Assembly: GCA_947650285.1 (NCBI GenBank)
Contig: CANTFL010000332.1
Location: forward strand, 1-64,000
DNA length: 64,000 nucleotides
Reading direction: 5' to 3'
DNA from: Hyaloperonospora brassicae
Lineage: Eukaryota; Oomycota; Peronosporomycetes; Peronosporales; Peronosporaceae
Position 1 is the first letter of the stretch. Each line of letters starts with the position of its first letter. Below are positions 11,795-21,568 of this stretch, piece by piece. The notes below the pieces were generated by a model. It was not told the DNA's origin. It searched no databases and was given only the letters and a program-made list of their open reading frames with translations. A program made the translations under genes and the position numbers.

Positions 11795-12555
11795 CCGCCA
11801 TTTGATAGAGCCAAATGCGATAGACATTGAGCGCTGAAGGCTCGTTCTGAACTAGACCGTGTACGAAAGTCTGTTCGTGTCGCATCCTACAGTTCGAAAC
11901 TGTATCGCTGGCTCGCTAACGACATGGGCGGATCGGGTGCACGACGATCACCCTGTCGACTGGCAAACCCCGTTGCCGCGACGTACAGCGTCTAGGTTCG
12001 TTTGTGTCTTGGAGCTACGTCCCAGCTTCGAGTTTCGGCTTTGCCTTGTCGCTTCGTTCGACTTTCGAGTTCGCTCGTGATTTCTAGCTTCGTCCCGGTC
12101 CAAAGTTCGTGGGTTGTTGAATCAAACGTTTGATTGGTCGTTCGATTGATGGCCAACACACACTATCATAAGGTCGGTCGGGTTGTCGGTGGATGTTCGA
12201 GTTGCGTCGCAGCGACCGTCAACATGTCGTGCGATCGTCTCGATGTCGTCGTGTCGGGGTCGCGCCTTGTGGTACAAGTGACTGTGTTCTTCCGGCACGT
12301 CACGAACAACCGTCGCGTCTATAATGCTGGCAATCAAACGGCTGTTTCAAAGGAATACTGAAGGGGAATCTCGGCCCTGCGCGCGATGTGTTGTTCCTTG
12401 TAGCGTTGCGTCGCCAAGGCAGGCGGCGCGCTGCTGCATTGAGCGACACGCATGTGTTCTTGGGATCAGTGCGTCAACGTGATGACCACTCTGTTTGCTC
12501 CTCAGGAGGTCCTCTTCTCAGCGCCCGGGCGAACGAATCAAGCCCATCGCTCGAG
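11795..12555. other. spacer between expansin-like genes
   Basis: No supported gene. A stretch around 11990-12110 has repeated CTTCG/TTCG words of no clear function. Confidence 0.5.
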
Positions 12556-12571
12556 TCCTCATTCATCAACT
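12556..12571 (+). promoter_or_regulatory. oomycete-type initiator for third expansin-like gene
   Basis: TCCTCATTCATCAACT fits the oomycete initiator plus flanking element and lies about 25 nt upstream of the ATG at 12596. Confidence 0.55.
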
Positions 12572-12595
12572 GCCCACCGCTCGACACGAACAGTC

Positions 12596-13273
12596 ATGGG
12601 CAATGCTCAATACTGCGTAGCGCTTGTGGCCGCCATGGCCGGGACCGTCGCTGCCTCGGGCCAAACGTACTTCAAGGGCGATGGGACGCCGTACGACCTG
12701 AGTGCAGTGGGCAATGGCAACTGCGCCTTCATGTCGGCATGGAGCCAGGCGTCGACCAACTACGTGGCCCTGAACCGCGCACAGTGGGATGGCTTGACGC
12801 ACTGCGGGCAGTGCATTGAGGCCACGTGCATTAGCAGCAAGTGCAAGAACAGGAACACAGCCGTCACGCTCCAGGTCGTCGATCAGTGCCCCGAGTGCAA
12901 GTACGGGGACCTCGACATGTCCCCCAGTGCTTTGATCAAGATCGTGGGGAGCAATCCAGGCCGCATTGAAATTGGCTGGAAGTTCGTGGACTGCCCCAAG
13001 CCAGGCACGATCAAAGTGTGCCTCAAAGAGGGCAGCAACAAGTGGTGGGTGGCCATTCAGCCCACAAACACGCGCATTGCTGTCAAGAGTCTGTCTATCA
13101 ACGACCGACCTGGCAAGATGCTCGACGGCGCTTTCTACTACTACATTGAAAGTAAGGACGAGGTGCCGTTCAACAAGATCAAGGTGACCGTCACTTCCGT
13201 CGACGGCGACGTGGTCTCGGGCACGTACTCAATGAAGGAGAACGCATGCGTCGATACGAAGCAGCAGTTCTAA
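12596..13273 (+). CDS. expansin-like secreted protein, minimal form (225 aa)
   Basis: A signal peptide (residues about 1-21) is followed directly by the expansin-like module with HCGQCIEATC, DQCPECKYGDLDMSP and WKFVDCPKPG, and the protein ends at the end of that module. There is no Ser/Thr tail or anchor, so it should be freely secreted. Its KVCLKEGSN motif groups it with the gene at 14283 rather than with the first two. It shows the length of the bare module (about 200 residues) and so supports reading the other members' tails as additions. The start is supported by the signal peptide and the initiator motif just upstream. Confidence 0.88.
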   Translation: MGNAQYCVALVAAMAGTVAASGQTYFKGDGTPYDLSAVGNGNCAFMSAWSQASTNYVALNRAQWDGLTHCGQCIEATCISSKCKNRNTAVTLQVVDQCPECKYGDLDMSPSALIKIVGSNPGRIEIGWKFVDCPKPGTIKVCLKEGSNKWWVAIQPTNTRIAVKSLSINDRPGKMLDGAFYYYIESKDEVPFNKIKVTVTSVDGDVVSGTYSMKENACVDTKQQF

Positions 13274-14210
13274 AGAGGCGTAGGACCCGTTGAACGACTC
13301 GAGAGCGGTCGAGGAGGGAGTGCATTGCATGGTTTATTTCATGGTCGAAGAAAACAAGTTGCTGCTGTAGAACATCTCGCAAAGGTTCCGTGGTCATGTT
13401 GTTGTTGTTGTTCATGTTGTGGTGGTAATGGTGGTCCAGTCAGTCAGTATCCACTGACGCTGTCAGACAGTCGACGAGAAAGAACTGGACGTTCGTCCGA
13501 TCGCTGCGGGAGTGAACCTATGCGTCTTACGATCGGATCGACGTCGCAGCCACACATCGATACAGGTGCGTCAGATCAGTTGATATGGCGTCACTCTTTT
13601 TCTGGTTCGCAACGCGCTATCCCACAATAGGTCCACCTGCTGGTCATGACGGCAGCTCGAAAGCCACGACCCTATTTCCAGCTGGTTGGCCCTGCAGGAA
13701 GCTCGACACTCCACGTGGTTTTACGCAATACAAAAACAGAGCAAAAAGACACGGAAACGACCCGAGGAAACGCAAGCCATGAAAATCGCGCGTCTATCGT
13801 CCGATTTGAGATCCCCCAACCAATCAACCAACAAACCAACCAACCTACAGAATCAGTGACGCTCTACTGCGTCTCGCGGGTAGACGAGTGTAGCATGTGG
13901 GTATAGCTTGGCGAAGCGTCCACAAAAAAGTCATTTTGTAGGTTGGTACCGACCTAACCAGAGGCGGCACGCAATAGGTTTGGGAAATCGAGGCAGTTAA
14001 TCCACATGTTATGGGCAGCTCCTACAGCACGTGCTGCCTGTCGTCAGGTCGCGCGCCATCTGATCCACACTGCGTTGCTTGATACTGGGCGGACGAAGGA
14101 GAAGAGCGTCGGACACCTACGAGCTGAGCACTCGCTCGGGTTCGTCTTCCCCACGCGTCTCCTCTGTCTCGCGCACTCTTTTCCGATTCAACAAACTCGA
14201 GCTCCACTTT
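13274..14210. other. spacer between expansin-like genes
   Basis: No supported gene. It contains a TTGTTG-rich run near 13398-13420 and a CCAACCAATCAACC-like run near 13818-13845. Confidence 0.5.
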
Positions 14211-14226
14211 GTTCATTCCTCAATTC
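14211..14226 (+). promoter_or_regulatory. oomycete-type initiator for fourth expansin-like gene
   Basis: GTTCATTCCTCAATTC is the best match in the window to the oomycete core promoter (initiator TCATTC plus downstream CAATTC). It lies 57 nt before the ATG at 14283. Confidence 0.65.
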
Positions 14227-14282
14227 GCTTCCTCAAACTCCTTGACCCCCTTCGACCACCAGCAGTTAACAACCAGTCGAGT

Positions 14283-15608
14283 ATGGTCGCACGTATCGGC
14301 TTCGTTGCCACTGTCTTCAGTGCCGCAGCAGCTCTCGTCGCTGCGGGGGACGAGTACTTTGAAGGCGACGGCACGAGCTACACGCTCGGTCAAGTGAGCA
14401 GCGGCAACTGCAACTTCATGTCGGCGCTTCCCACCGCTTCGACCAACTACGTGGCCCTGAACCAGGAACAATGGAACTCGCTGGGCAACTGCGGCCGCTG
14501 CATTGAAGTCTCGTGCATTGACGACCGATGTACAGTGAAGAACAAGACGGCGGTCGTGCAGGTGCTCGATCGATGTCCAGAGTGCAAACACGGGGCACTG
14601 GACCTGTCGCCGACTGTGTACAAGGAGATCACGGGCTTGGACCCCCACCGCCTCAAGGTGCGCTGGCGGTTCGTCGACTGTCCGAAGCCAGAGAGCGTCC
14701 AAGTGTGTCTGAAAGAGGGCAGCAATCCCAATTGGGTGGCCATCCAGCCGACGAACGGCCTCGTGGGGGTGAAGAGCGTCACAGTGAATGGCGGAACGAT
14801 GACGATGCTCGACGGCGCGTACTACTACGTCTCGACGACACCGAACACGGACCTCTCGGCTGCCAAAGTGGCCATCACGTCCATCAATGGCGACGTCATC
14901 TCGGGCACGTACTCCCTCACGGCCGGTGAGTGTACCAGTACCAACCAGCAGTTTGGCAGTGGGGGTACGTCGTCGTCGATGGGTTCGAAGACTCCGATCG
15001 TAAAGTCCGATCGCCCAACCGCTTCTGCGCCATTGTCTCCGACACCGTCGAAGACGGACGTTGTCGGGTCCGAGTCCGATACGAGTCAGAACTTCCAATT
15101 GGACAGTAAGACGCAGCAGGACGAGAGCTCTCAGGCGGAAGATCCGAAGGGCACTTTGCCGTCGACTCCAGTCCCTTCGACCGGACCGGCGACGACCCCT
15201 GAGACTGGGCCAGAGGTTCCGGATGCAACGCCGGCACCAACGGAAGACGTCCCGGAGGCCTCCGATGCTTCGGGCGCTTCCGACGCTACGAAAAAAAGCG
15301 GTGTCGACTTTACCACTGGGCTCACGAAGGTGCCAGAAAATCCGTCCGGTGAGACGTCAACGAATGCTGCGCTGCCGGCTTCAACACCTTTGACTGGCCC
15401 TGAGACCGTACTGGAGGTTCCGAGTACACCGGAAGCACCAGTGGTTCCCAGTACACCAGAAGCACCAGTGGTTCCCAGTACACCAGAGGCACCAGTGGAA
15501 GTCGTTCCGGACGCGTTAGAGGCTACGAAAGCCGAGCTGACGGATGTGCCGACTCCACCTGGTGGCAAGTCCAAGTGTAGTGTTCGAACTCGTCGTCGTC
15601 GCAACTAA
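14283..15608 (+). CDS. expansin-like secreted protein with repeat-bearing tail (441 aa)
   Basis: A signal peptide covers residues 1-22 (Ala/Val-rich). The expansin-like module (about 23-222) has NCGRCIEVSC, DRCPECKHGALDLSP and WRFVDCPKPE. The box reads HGALDLSP, with Ala in place of the first Asp of its paralogues, while the second Asp is kept. The tail (about 225-441) is rich in Ser, Thr, Pro and Glu. It includes three copies of a nine-residue unit, VPSTPEAPV, and ends in a basic RRRRN. This is a wall-associated or secreted loosening protein by family. The frame runs open 204 nt upstream, but the signal peptide and the initiator support this ATG. Confidence 0.88.
   Translation: MVARIGFVATVFSAAAALVAAGDEYFEGDGTSYTLGQVSSGNCNFMSALPTASTNYVALNQEQWNSLGNCGRCIEVSCIDDRCTVKNKTAVVQVLDRCPECKHGALDLSPTVYKEITGLDPHRLKVRWRFVDCPKPESVQVCLKEGSNPNWVAIQPTNGLVGVKSVTVNGGTMTMLDGAYYYVSTTPNTDLSAAKVAITSINGDVISGTYSLTAGECTSTNQQFGSGGTSSSMGSKTPIVKSDRPTASAPLSPTPSKTDVVGSESDTSQNFQLDSKTQQDESSQAEDPKGTLPSTPVPSTGPATTPETGPEVPDATPAPTEDVPEASDASGASDATKKSGVDFTTGLTKVPENPSGETSTNAALPASTPLTGPETVLEVPSTPEAPVVPSTPEAPVVPSTPEAPVEVVPDALEATKAELTDVPTPPGGKSKCSVRTRRRRN
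15417..15497 (+). repeat. 27-bp tandem repeat in expansin tail (3 units)
   Basis: Three in-frame 27-bp units (15417-15443, 15444-15470, 15471-15497) differing at only a few positions encode VPSTPEAPV. In-frame repeat expansion in the linker tail is likely to vary between strains. Confidence 0.9.
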
Positions 15609-16621
15609 ACGGCGACCCACTTCTCCATGCGTTTGTAGTGCCGGTCTTTGTTGCGCGTGAATGAATGCATTGTCTAGTGAACGTTTGTTAGTTGTTTGGT
15701 TGTTGGTTTGTTGATTTGGCTATCTGTATGTCTGTTTGGTTGAGGGACTGGATGCGTCGATCCTGGATACAGTTGTGAAGCTTTTGTAGGTAGCAGCAGA
15801 CTACTCATGTCAGTGGGTTATTCACGCAGGCAACTTTGGCATTAGATAGTTCGTTGATTGAGCAAATTGACTGTTGGGTCCATACGTACTGACGTCCCAA
15901 CAGCTCTGTAACATCTTGTGCAGCGCATGGCAAGTTTGATTGCGACGGTGGTGTAGGCACCGGAAGAGCCGAGTTCAAGGTATAGTATAGAGCACGTAGT
16001 ACTTGGCTGCAATTAAACGTGCACCAGGATGCACCGCTAGTGCAACGATATTCAAGATGTGGTACTTGCATACCGTCGCTTGTCGATTGCAGTACCAGTG
16101 ACCATCCAAAACGACTCTTTGCTACATGCTTACGCAGCAATGCCTTATGTACACGTTATCGTTAAACGCAAAGCCGACGTGGGCATCACGAAATAAGTAG
16201 ATCTGCTGATTGAATGGCTGCTGCACCTGAACAGCAAGGTCGCAGGTGTCACGCTTGGTTGTGCTTGTCAGGCGCAGACCGGCGTTGTTTCTAACATTTG
16301 TCTGCGACAAAGTCGGCACCAAAGATGGCGTAGCTATGGCTCGAGCTGCGTCGCTTCTTCGACCATCATGTGCCTCTCAGCCCCAGAATAAACAATCACA
16401 GAGCAAAAGCAGAAAGCATACAGCAACTACAAAGATGTGCCGGTCCTGTGACCACATGTTGACGAAGCGAAAGAAATGACACACAAGAGTCCTCTACAGC
16501 CGTTCAAAATTACGTCTCCAGAGCTGACTGCTACACGACCAACCTGCACAGCAGCCAAACAAGACGACCGCGTGTTGCCATCAGTAGATAACAAATACAT
16601 CAGATCGTGTCGAAAAACAAC
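15609..16621. other. intergenic stretch after expansin cluster
   Basis: No supported protein-coding gene. If the minus-strand DNA-binding gene uses a third exon (see that entry), its last exon would lie at about 16430-16560. A TTGTTTGGTTG-like run sits at 15685-15745. Confidence 0.45.
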
Positions 16622-17510
16622 TTACGTGGTGCCTGCATCCGAAGTTGCCGTAGAAGAAGAGTTTTGCAGCGTCCCGCTTTGCTGCGGTTCAAAGCACGCT
16701 TGCTGTGGCGGTTCGTACGTGACGCAGCTCCTCTTCAGCGTCAGATTGTTCCGTCGAATGAACTTTGTCACCCAGTTTTCCGAAGCTTTGAAATTAGTAC
16801 TCGAGCGCTGGAACATGTGCTGCGCTGTCTTGGCGATCCACTTTCTAGTCACTCGGTCTTTCTTTGCTCGTTCTTGGATCACCACGACCAGCAGCTTCTC
16901 CTCGGAATCTTCCAAGTACGGCTTTCGTCCGCCCCCTCGAATGCGCTTCTTGCGGCCCAAATCTTTCAAGATGTTGTCCCGATTCTTCCACCACTTGCGA
17001 AACGACGACGCACTGACGTCCCAGCCAAAGTGCTTTTCGGCCCGGGACGGGATCCCGTTGCCAGGACCCATGATCCACTCGATCGCCTCTTTCTTCATAC
17101 TCAATGGAATGCTTTTGCGTTTCAAGGCAGTCGACGTTGACGTTAGTTCTGGAGGCAAAACGGGGACACGTGCAAGTGCCGCCACTCCAGAAGTACCCGT
17201 TGTCTTGTCAAGTCCAGACGATCGAATCACAGCTGTCGCCGTCGCTGCTGTTTCTGATAACGCATGTGGATACATCCCTTAAGTTAGTACCTCGTTACTT
17301 GACTACCCGCCGGTCCAGCAAAAGGTCCTATATACCGGTATTTGGGCAAGCCCCACGACGATGGGACCCGTGGCCTTGAGCTTGATTCAGCGCATGTTGT
17401 TCTTGCAGCTGTATCCATAAACTTTGCATGGTCGGATCCATGGTCCCATTGGGTCCTGTCGTGGCATCCACGAGCGCCAGCATCTCTTCTGCCGATGGCA
17501 CCTTCGCCAT
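16622..17510 (-). CDS. CENP-B/pogo-type helix-turn-helix DNA-binding protein (two exons, 268 aa)
   Basis: Exon 1 is 17336-17510 and exon 2 is 16622-17253. The 82-nt intron (17254-17335) starts GTATAT, ends CAG and carries a perfect TACTAAC branch point (minus strand, 17283-17289); splicing keeps the frame (phase 1). The N-terminal part is acidic/amphipathic (AEEMLALVDATTGPNG). A first HTH (psq/CENP-B N-like, around SMKKEAIEWIMG...SFRKWWKNRD) and a second CENP-B/Tc5-type HTH (GRKPYLEDSEEKLL...WVTKFIRRNN) follow. No DDE transposase domain follows, so it looks like a domesticated transposase-derived DNA binder. An alternative ATG at 17275 would give an unspliced 217-aa form. The stop codon at the 3' end lies inside GTAAGT, so a further spliced exon is possible. 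Confidence 0.72.
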
Positions 17511-18684
17511 CACGTACCGGTCTGTTTACGCCAATTAGTAGTCCGCCCTCTAATATGCGCGATTGATTGACAGAGGTTTGCAAGACGTTGCGTGTACCAC
17601 GTATGTTCCGTACTTTTCCAACGACGACCGAAAAGACCCGATAAGTACGGAAGACGTGGCCGGCCGTCGTTTTGGTTTTTGCACTAAAAACGTTTAAAAG
17701 GCAACAATAGCCGTCCGTGTTTGTGACGAATCCCGGAGTGGCCTTCCACTCTCGATGACGGCTACGTACCCAAACGTCTTGAGTAGCGATCTGCGAGAGT
17801 GAACACAGCGCGAAGCAGGTGTCCGTTTGGTCGAACAAAGAAGTCTATTGTCGGTGCGCTGCAGCTACTTTCGGTAGTCAAGTGAGCAAGTCTTTGGTTT
17901 GGATGTTCGTATTGCAGCATCGACGATCTTCGTGAGCATTGCATCTCATGACTGTCCTGAAGATGGTCTGATCGAACGTGCGGAACGATCAACCTGTTCC
18001 TAGCTTTACCAAGCAGACTCATCAAGGCCAAATGACTGGTAAGTGACGCTAGGAGACGAGCGCCAACGACAAGGCGGCATTCGGGCACGCAGATGGTATC
18101 AGTGTCAGCAGCAGATTCACACCTGTACCGATTGTGTTGATCGACGATACATGCGTCAATCATGCCATGAGTCTGGACGAAGCGGTTTGTTGGTCTACGG
18201 TATCGCTTGGTGCTTGGGATACCGCTACTGAGCGTCAGGTAGAAAGAACACTTGTAAGACTCCACGATGGCGTGAATCCGATTCGTCGTTCATCGTGTTG
18301 TAAATACTGTACTGCAAGCGAAGATCGTGAATGGCTGAAGGGCTACGTTTGTGCAAAGCTTTGTATGGCACATGTACGGCATCTACAGCCGCTATGCTTC
18401 CAGCTTCAAATGTCTGCTGACCTCTTAGCAACTGGACCAAATATCACTTTGTTGCTCATCAGCAGCTCGACGGGCACCCACGAGCTCAAGAGTTGCTTCT
18501 TCCTGGTGCTGTGCTGGCAAAATGGCGTCAGATCGCAGCCGAATCTGACATCGAGCACTCTGCGGGCAGCGTATTCATTTGCCAATTGCCACGCGGCCTA
18601 CTCACCCACCCGACTTTCACACTAACTACACACCTCCCACCACCCCAACAACTCGACTGTATCGTTATCGCTGCTCCATTTGTT
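17511..18684. other. intergenic stretch, promoters of divergent neighbours
   Basis: It separates the minus-strand DNA-binding gene from the plus-strand carrier gene, so both promoters should lie here. Short open frames exist on both strands but show no domains. Confidence 0.45.
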
Positions 18685-19564
18685 ATGGCTTCAGCCTCTG
18701 TACGTACTCGACCCCCTCTCGCCAGCTATACATTCGGTGGCGTGTCTGCCGTAGGCGCCGTGTTCTTCACGCACCCATTCGACCTACTGAAGATCCACTT
18801 GCAAACGTCCAAGACAAAGGAGGGGGAGGCCTACTGACCGCCACTCGCCGAGTGCTTCGACAACAGGGACTCGGTGGGCTCTACCAGGGGATTTCAGGTG
18901 GTGTGATGCGGGAGGGCACGTACTCGACCACCCGATTTGCAGTATACCACTACCTAAAAGATGACGCAGTGCGTCGGAACGACGGCAATCCAATCTCCAC
19001 CGGTCACAATGTGCTGCTGGGCATGACCGGTGGAGTCCTGGGGGGATCATGGGCAATCCTGCAGACATTGTCAACATCCGCATGCAGGCCGACAGCCGGT
19101 TGCCCCCTCAGCAGCGACGGGATTACAAACACGCACTGGACGGGTTGACGCGGGTCGAAAAAGAAGAGGGACTTGCAGCACTGATGCGCGGTGTGCGGCC
19201 AAACATGATCCGAGCCATGTTACTGACTACAGGCCAAATCGCCGCCTATGACTTGGCCAAATCAGCGCTTCTAGCGAACGAGCGCGTGATGATGCAAGAT
19301 GACCTCAAGACCCACGTTGTGGCGAGCATGGTGGCTGGATTCGTGGCGACGACGGCGTGTGCCCCGGCTGATGTCGTCAAGACGAGACTCATGAACATGC
19401 ACGCGCAGGAGTACAAAAGTGCCACGGATTGCTTCGTGCAAGTGATCAAGCACGAAGGCGTGAGGGGGCTGTACAAGGGATGGCTGCCCGCGTACATGCG
19501 CCTTGGGCCACAGACGCTACTGACGTTTGTGTTTCTAGAGCAACTGCGCAAACGTCTGCTGTAG
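18685..19564 (+). CDS. mitochondrial dicarboxylate carrier (SLC25A10 type), frame broken twice
   Basis: The product belongs to the mitochondrial carrier family and would exchange malate or succinate for phosphate across the inner membrane. Three carrier repeats are visible: HPFDLLKIHLQT, NPADIVNIRMQAD with the DIC-typical RRDYKHALDGL after it, and APADVVKTRLMNM, then a C terminus ending KRLL. The reading frame changes twice. The first change is in the G5 run near 18822-18826, the second in the G6 run near 19041-19046. Each is explained by one missing G, and the protein otherwise matches the family from end to end (about 293 aa). There are no other stops, so either two sequencing errors or a very young pseudogene is likely. 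Confidence 0.85.
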
Positions 19565-20767
19565 ACGGGCACAGCGTGTCTTTGTCAAGGCGTGACGGGA
19601 GGGCTGAGGATGCGCACACTGCTTGGCCTCTTTGCCACTGCTACGACGTATGCGGCGTTCATCGATTGATGCTGGCAGTATCGAAGAATAGATTCAAGTT
19701 CATTCATACATGCACTCGCTTTCCAATCGTTGTAGCTGTAGACTTGTTGATCTGTATCCAGGCAGCTGCTACGAGGTGACCGATCAGTCACTCTTTCAGC
19801 ACAGTTCAAACACTTTTTGGGTTTGAGCTCATGCTATCGCATTGGAATGGACGTGGCAGCCTAACGTAACCACGAGATTGGTTGCAAGTCGGACGGGAGT
19901 CAAGCATCAGACCGTTCGTGGTTTCTCCATGGCTAGATAACAACGTGCCGACCTTTGCCGACCTCGAAATGCCTTTGATGGGTGCTCACATCGGTCGATC
20001 ATATACGTGCTGTTGCATGTTCCACAGCAGTATGTGACAGTTCTTGTTGCTACGACGGGTTGTCAGGGCTACACGTTCGCACGCTTTGCGCCAATATTAA
20101 TCGGATAGACCTTTCGGCATCTCGCTTACTCTTCCTCGTAAGAAGGCGTCAGTGACTTAGACGAGCAGTTGCGCCATTATCCGCAACGTTTTTGGCAACT
20201 TGATCGCGTCGTAGGGTGCAAGCAAGTATGGTGTCGACAATGTGCCTCAATGTGGGATGTATCGTATGATCTCGGACGCAAGTGCTTGGCGTGCAAATAC
20301 GTTCGGTGTCAAAGCACTGGTCAGCTGCTATCGATCATCAGCCAACGTGCAGTCACACGCGGTCGTAAAAGAATGTGTTGGTCATTGGCTACAGCGCAAT
20401 GGGATCCCATGTCGTTTTCCAGTCTGTGTGATGCATTGCAACATCGACTCCTCCTACCTGTGCCTTTATGCTGCCTACAGTAGAACAAACTGTCAGCAGC
20501 TGAACTGCTTTCCATAGTGATACTGCCAAACAGCATGCAACGGCTGTGTCCGAGACACGAGCGAGACGGATCCAATCATACCGACCGGACAAAACTCAGA
20601 TCTGCGCGCGAATACACCTCGTTCTTGTATGTGTCCTCCCCCTCCTCCTCCTCTTCCCCACTTCCTCCTCTCGTTGCCAATTCGTGCACTCGTAGCGTGC
20701 CACGCGGATCACACTCGTTCGTTGACCGTTCCAGCAAAAGGCGATCGAAGCGACGAAAAACCCGAAC
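19565..20767. other. intergenic stretch, no supported gene
   Basis: Nothing recognisable on either strand. A pyrimidine-rich tract (20633-20672, mostly CTCC) lies about 100 nt before the parvulin gene and may belong to its promoter. Confidence 0.45.
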
Positions 20768-21568
20768 ATGACGCGTCAGGGCATGTTCACGTTTCTATCG
20801 ACGCTTCTGCTTTGCTTTGTGGTCTCTACCGCAGACGAACCGGCCGCTCCCACCGCAACCGAAGCCCACGCGAGTCACATTCTCGTGGAATCCGAGGCCT
20901 TTGCCGACGATTTGCACGCTCAGCTCAACGAGGCGCCAAACCTCTTTCTAACGTTCGCCCAGCTCGCGAAAGAGCACAGTCAATGTCCATCGAGCCACAA
21001 AGGAGGCGATTTGGGCACGTTTCGTCGCGGCCAAATGGTGCCCGAGTTCGACCACGTTGCGTTCGAGGGCGAAGTTGGGGTCGTGCACAAGGTCAAGACC
21101 CAATTCGGGTGGCACCTCGTGCTCATTTCGCGACGACTGAACGGCACGGAAGAGCCAGACCGGTTCAGTGGGCTGAAAGAAACGCTTCTGAAAGTCCTGC
21201 CGTTTCTCGGTCCAGTCATTCTGATTGCTATTGTCGCTTGGGGCGCTCGAAGTGGAATGTCGAGTCCACGGGCTCGTGCGTACCACATCCTCGTAAAGTC
21301 GGAAGCAGAGGCGGACAAACTGTTTGCCGAAATCGACGCAGCAGATGACAAGAAGGAAAAGTTGTCGGACCTTGCGGCGAAACACAGCACGTGTCCATCT
21401 GGCAAGAAACGAGGAGACTTGGGCATGTTTGGACGTGGAGAGATGGTGCCTCAGTTTGATAAGGTCGTGTTTGAAGAAAAAGTGGGAACGCTGACGAAGG
21501 TGCAGACTCAGTTTGGATGGCACGTGCTCCTCTGCACGGAGCGCCTTGGAGACAAGAAGTCCAAGTAA
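20768..21568 (+). CDS. membrane protein with two parvulin-type prolyl isomerase domains (266 aa)
   Basis: Residues 1-22 are a signal peptide or first membrane segment. Residues about 34-123 form a parvulin (rotamase) domain: ASHILVES, CPSSHKGGDLGTF, GQMVPEFDHVAF, TQFGWHLVLI. Residues about 143-160 are a hydrophobic transmembrane segment. Residues about 170-260 form a second parvulin domain: AYHILVKSE, CPSGKKRGDLGMF, GEMVPQFDKVVF, TQFGWHVLL. Parvulins catalyse cis-trans isomerisation of peptidyl-prolyl bonds. With a cleaved signal peptide the first domain would face the secretory lumen and the second the cytosol. Both keep the family boxes and are of Pin1/Par10-like length without a WW domain. 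The start is the first ATG and gives the signal sequence. Confidence 0.88.
   Translation: MTRQGMFTFLSTLLLCFVVSTADEPAAPTATEAHASHILVESEAFADDLHAQLNEAPNLFLTFAQLAKEHSQCPSSHKGGDLGTFRRGQMVPEFDHVAFEGEVGVVHKVKTQFGWHLVLISRRLNGTEEPDRFSGLKETLLKVLPFLGPVILIAIVAWGARSGMSSPRARAYHILVKSEAEADKLFAEIDAADDKKEKLSDLAAKHSTCPSGKKRGDLGMFGRGEMVPQFDKVVFEEKVGTLTKVQTQFGWHVLLCTERLGDKKSK

Noticed and set aside
14220..15098. A 292-codon frame on the minus strand
   Set aside because: It is antisense to the expansin-like gene at 14283, has an Arg/His-rich composition typical of a shadow frame of GC-rich coding DNA, and no domain.
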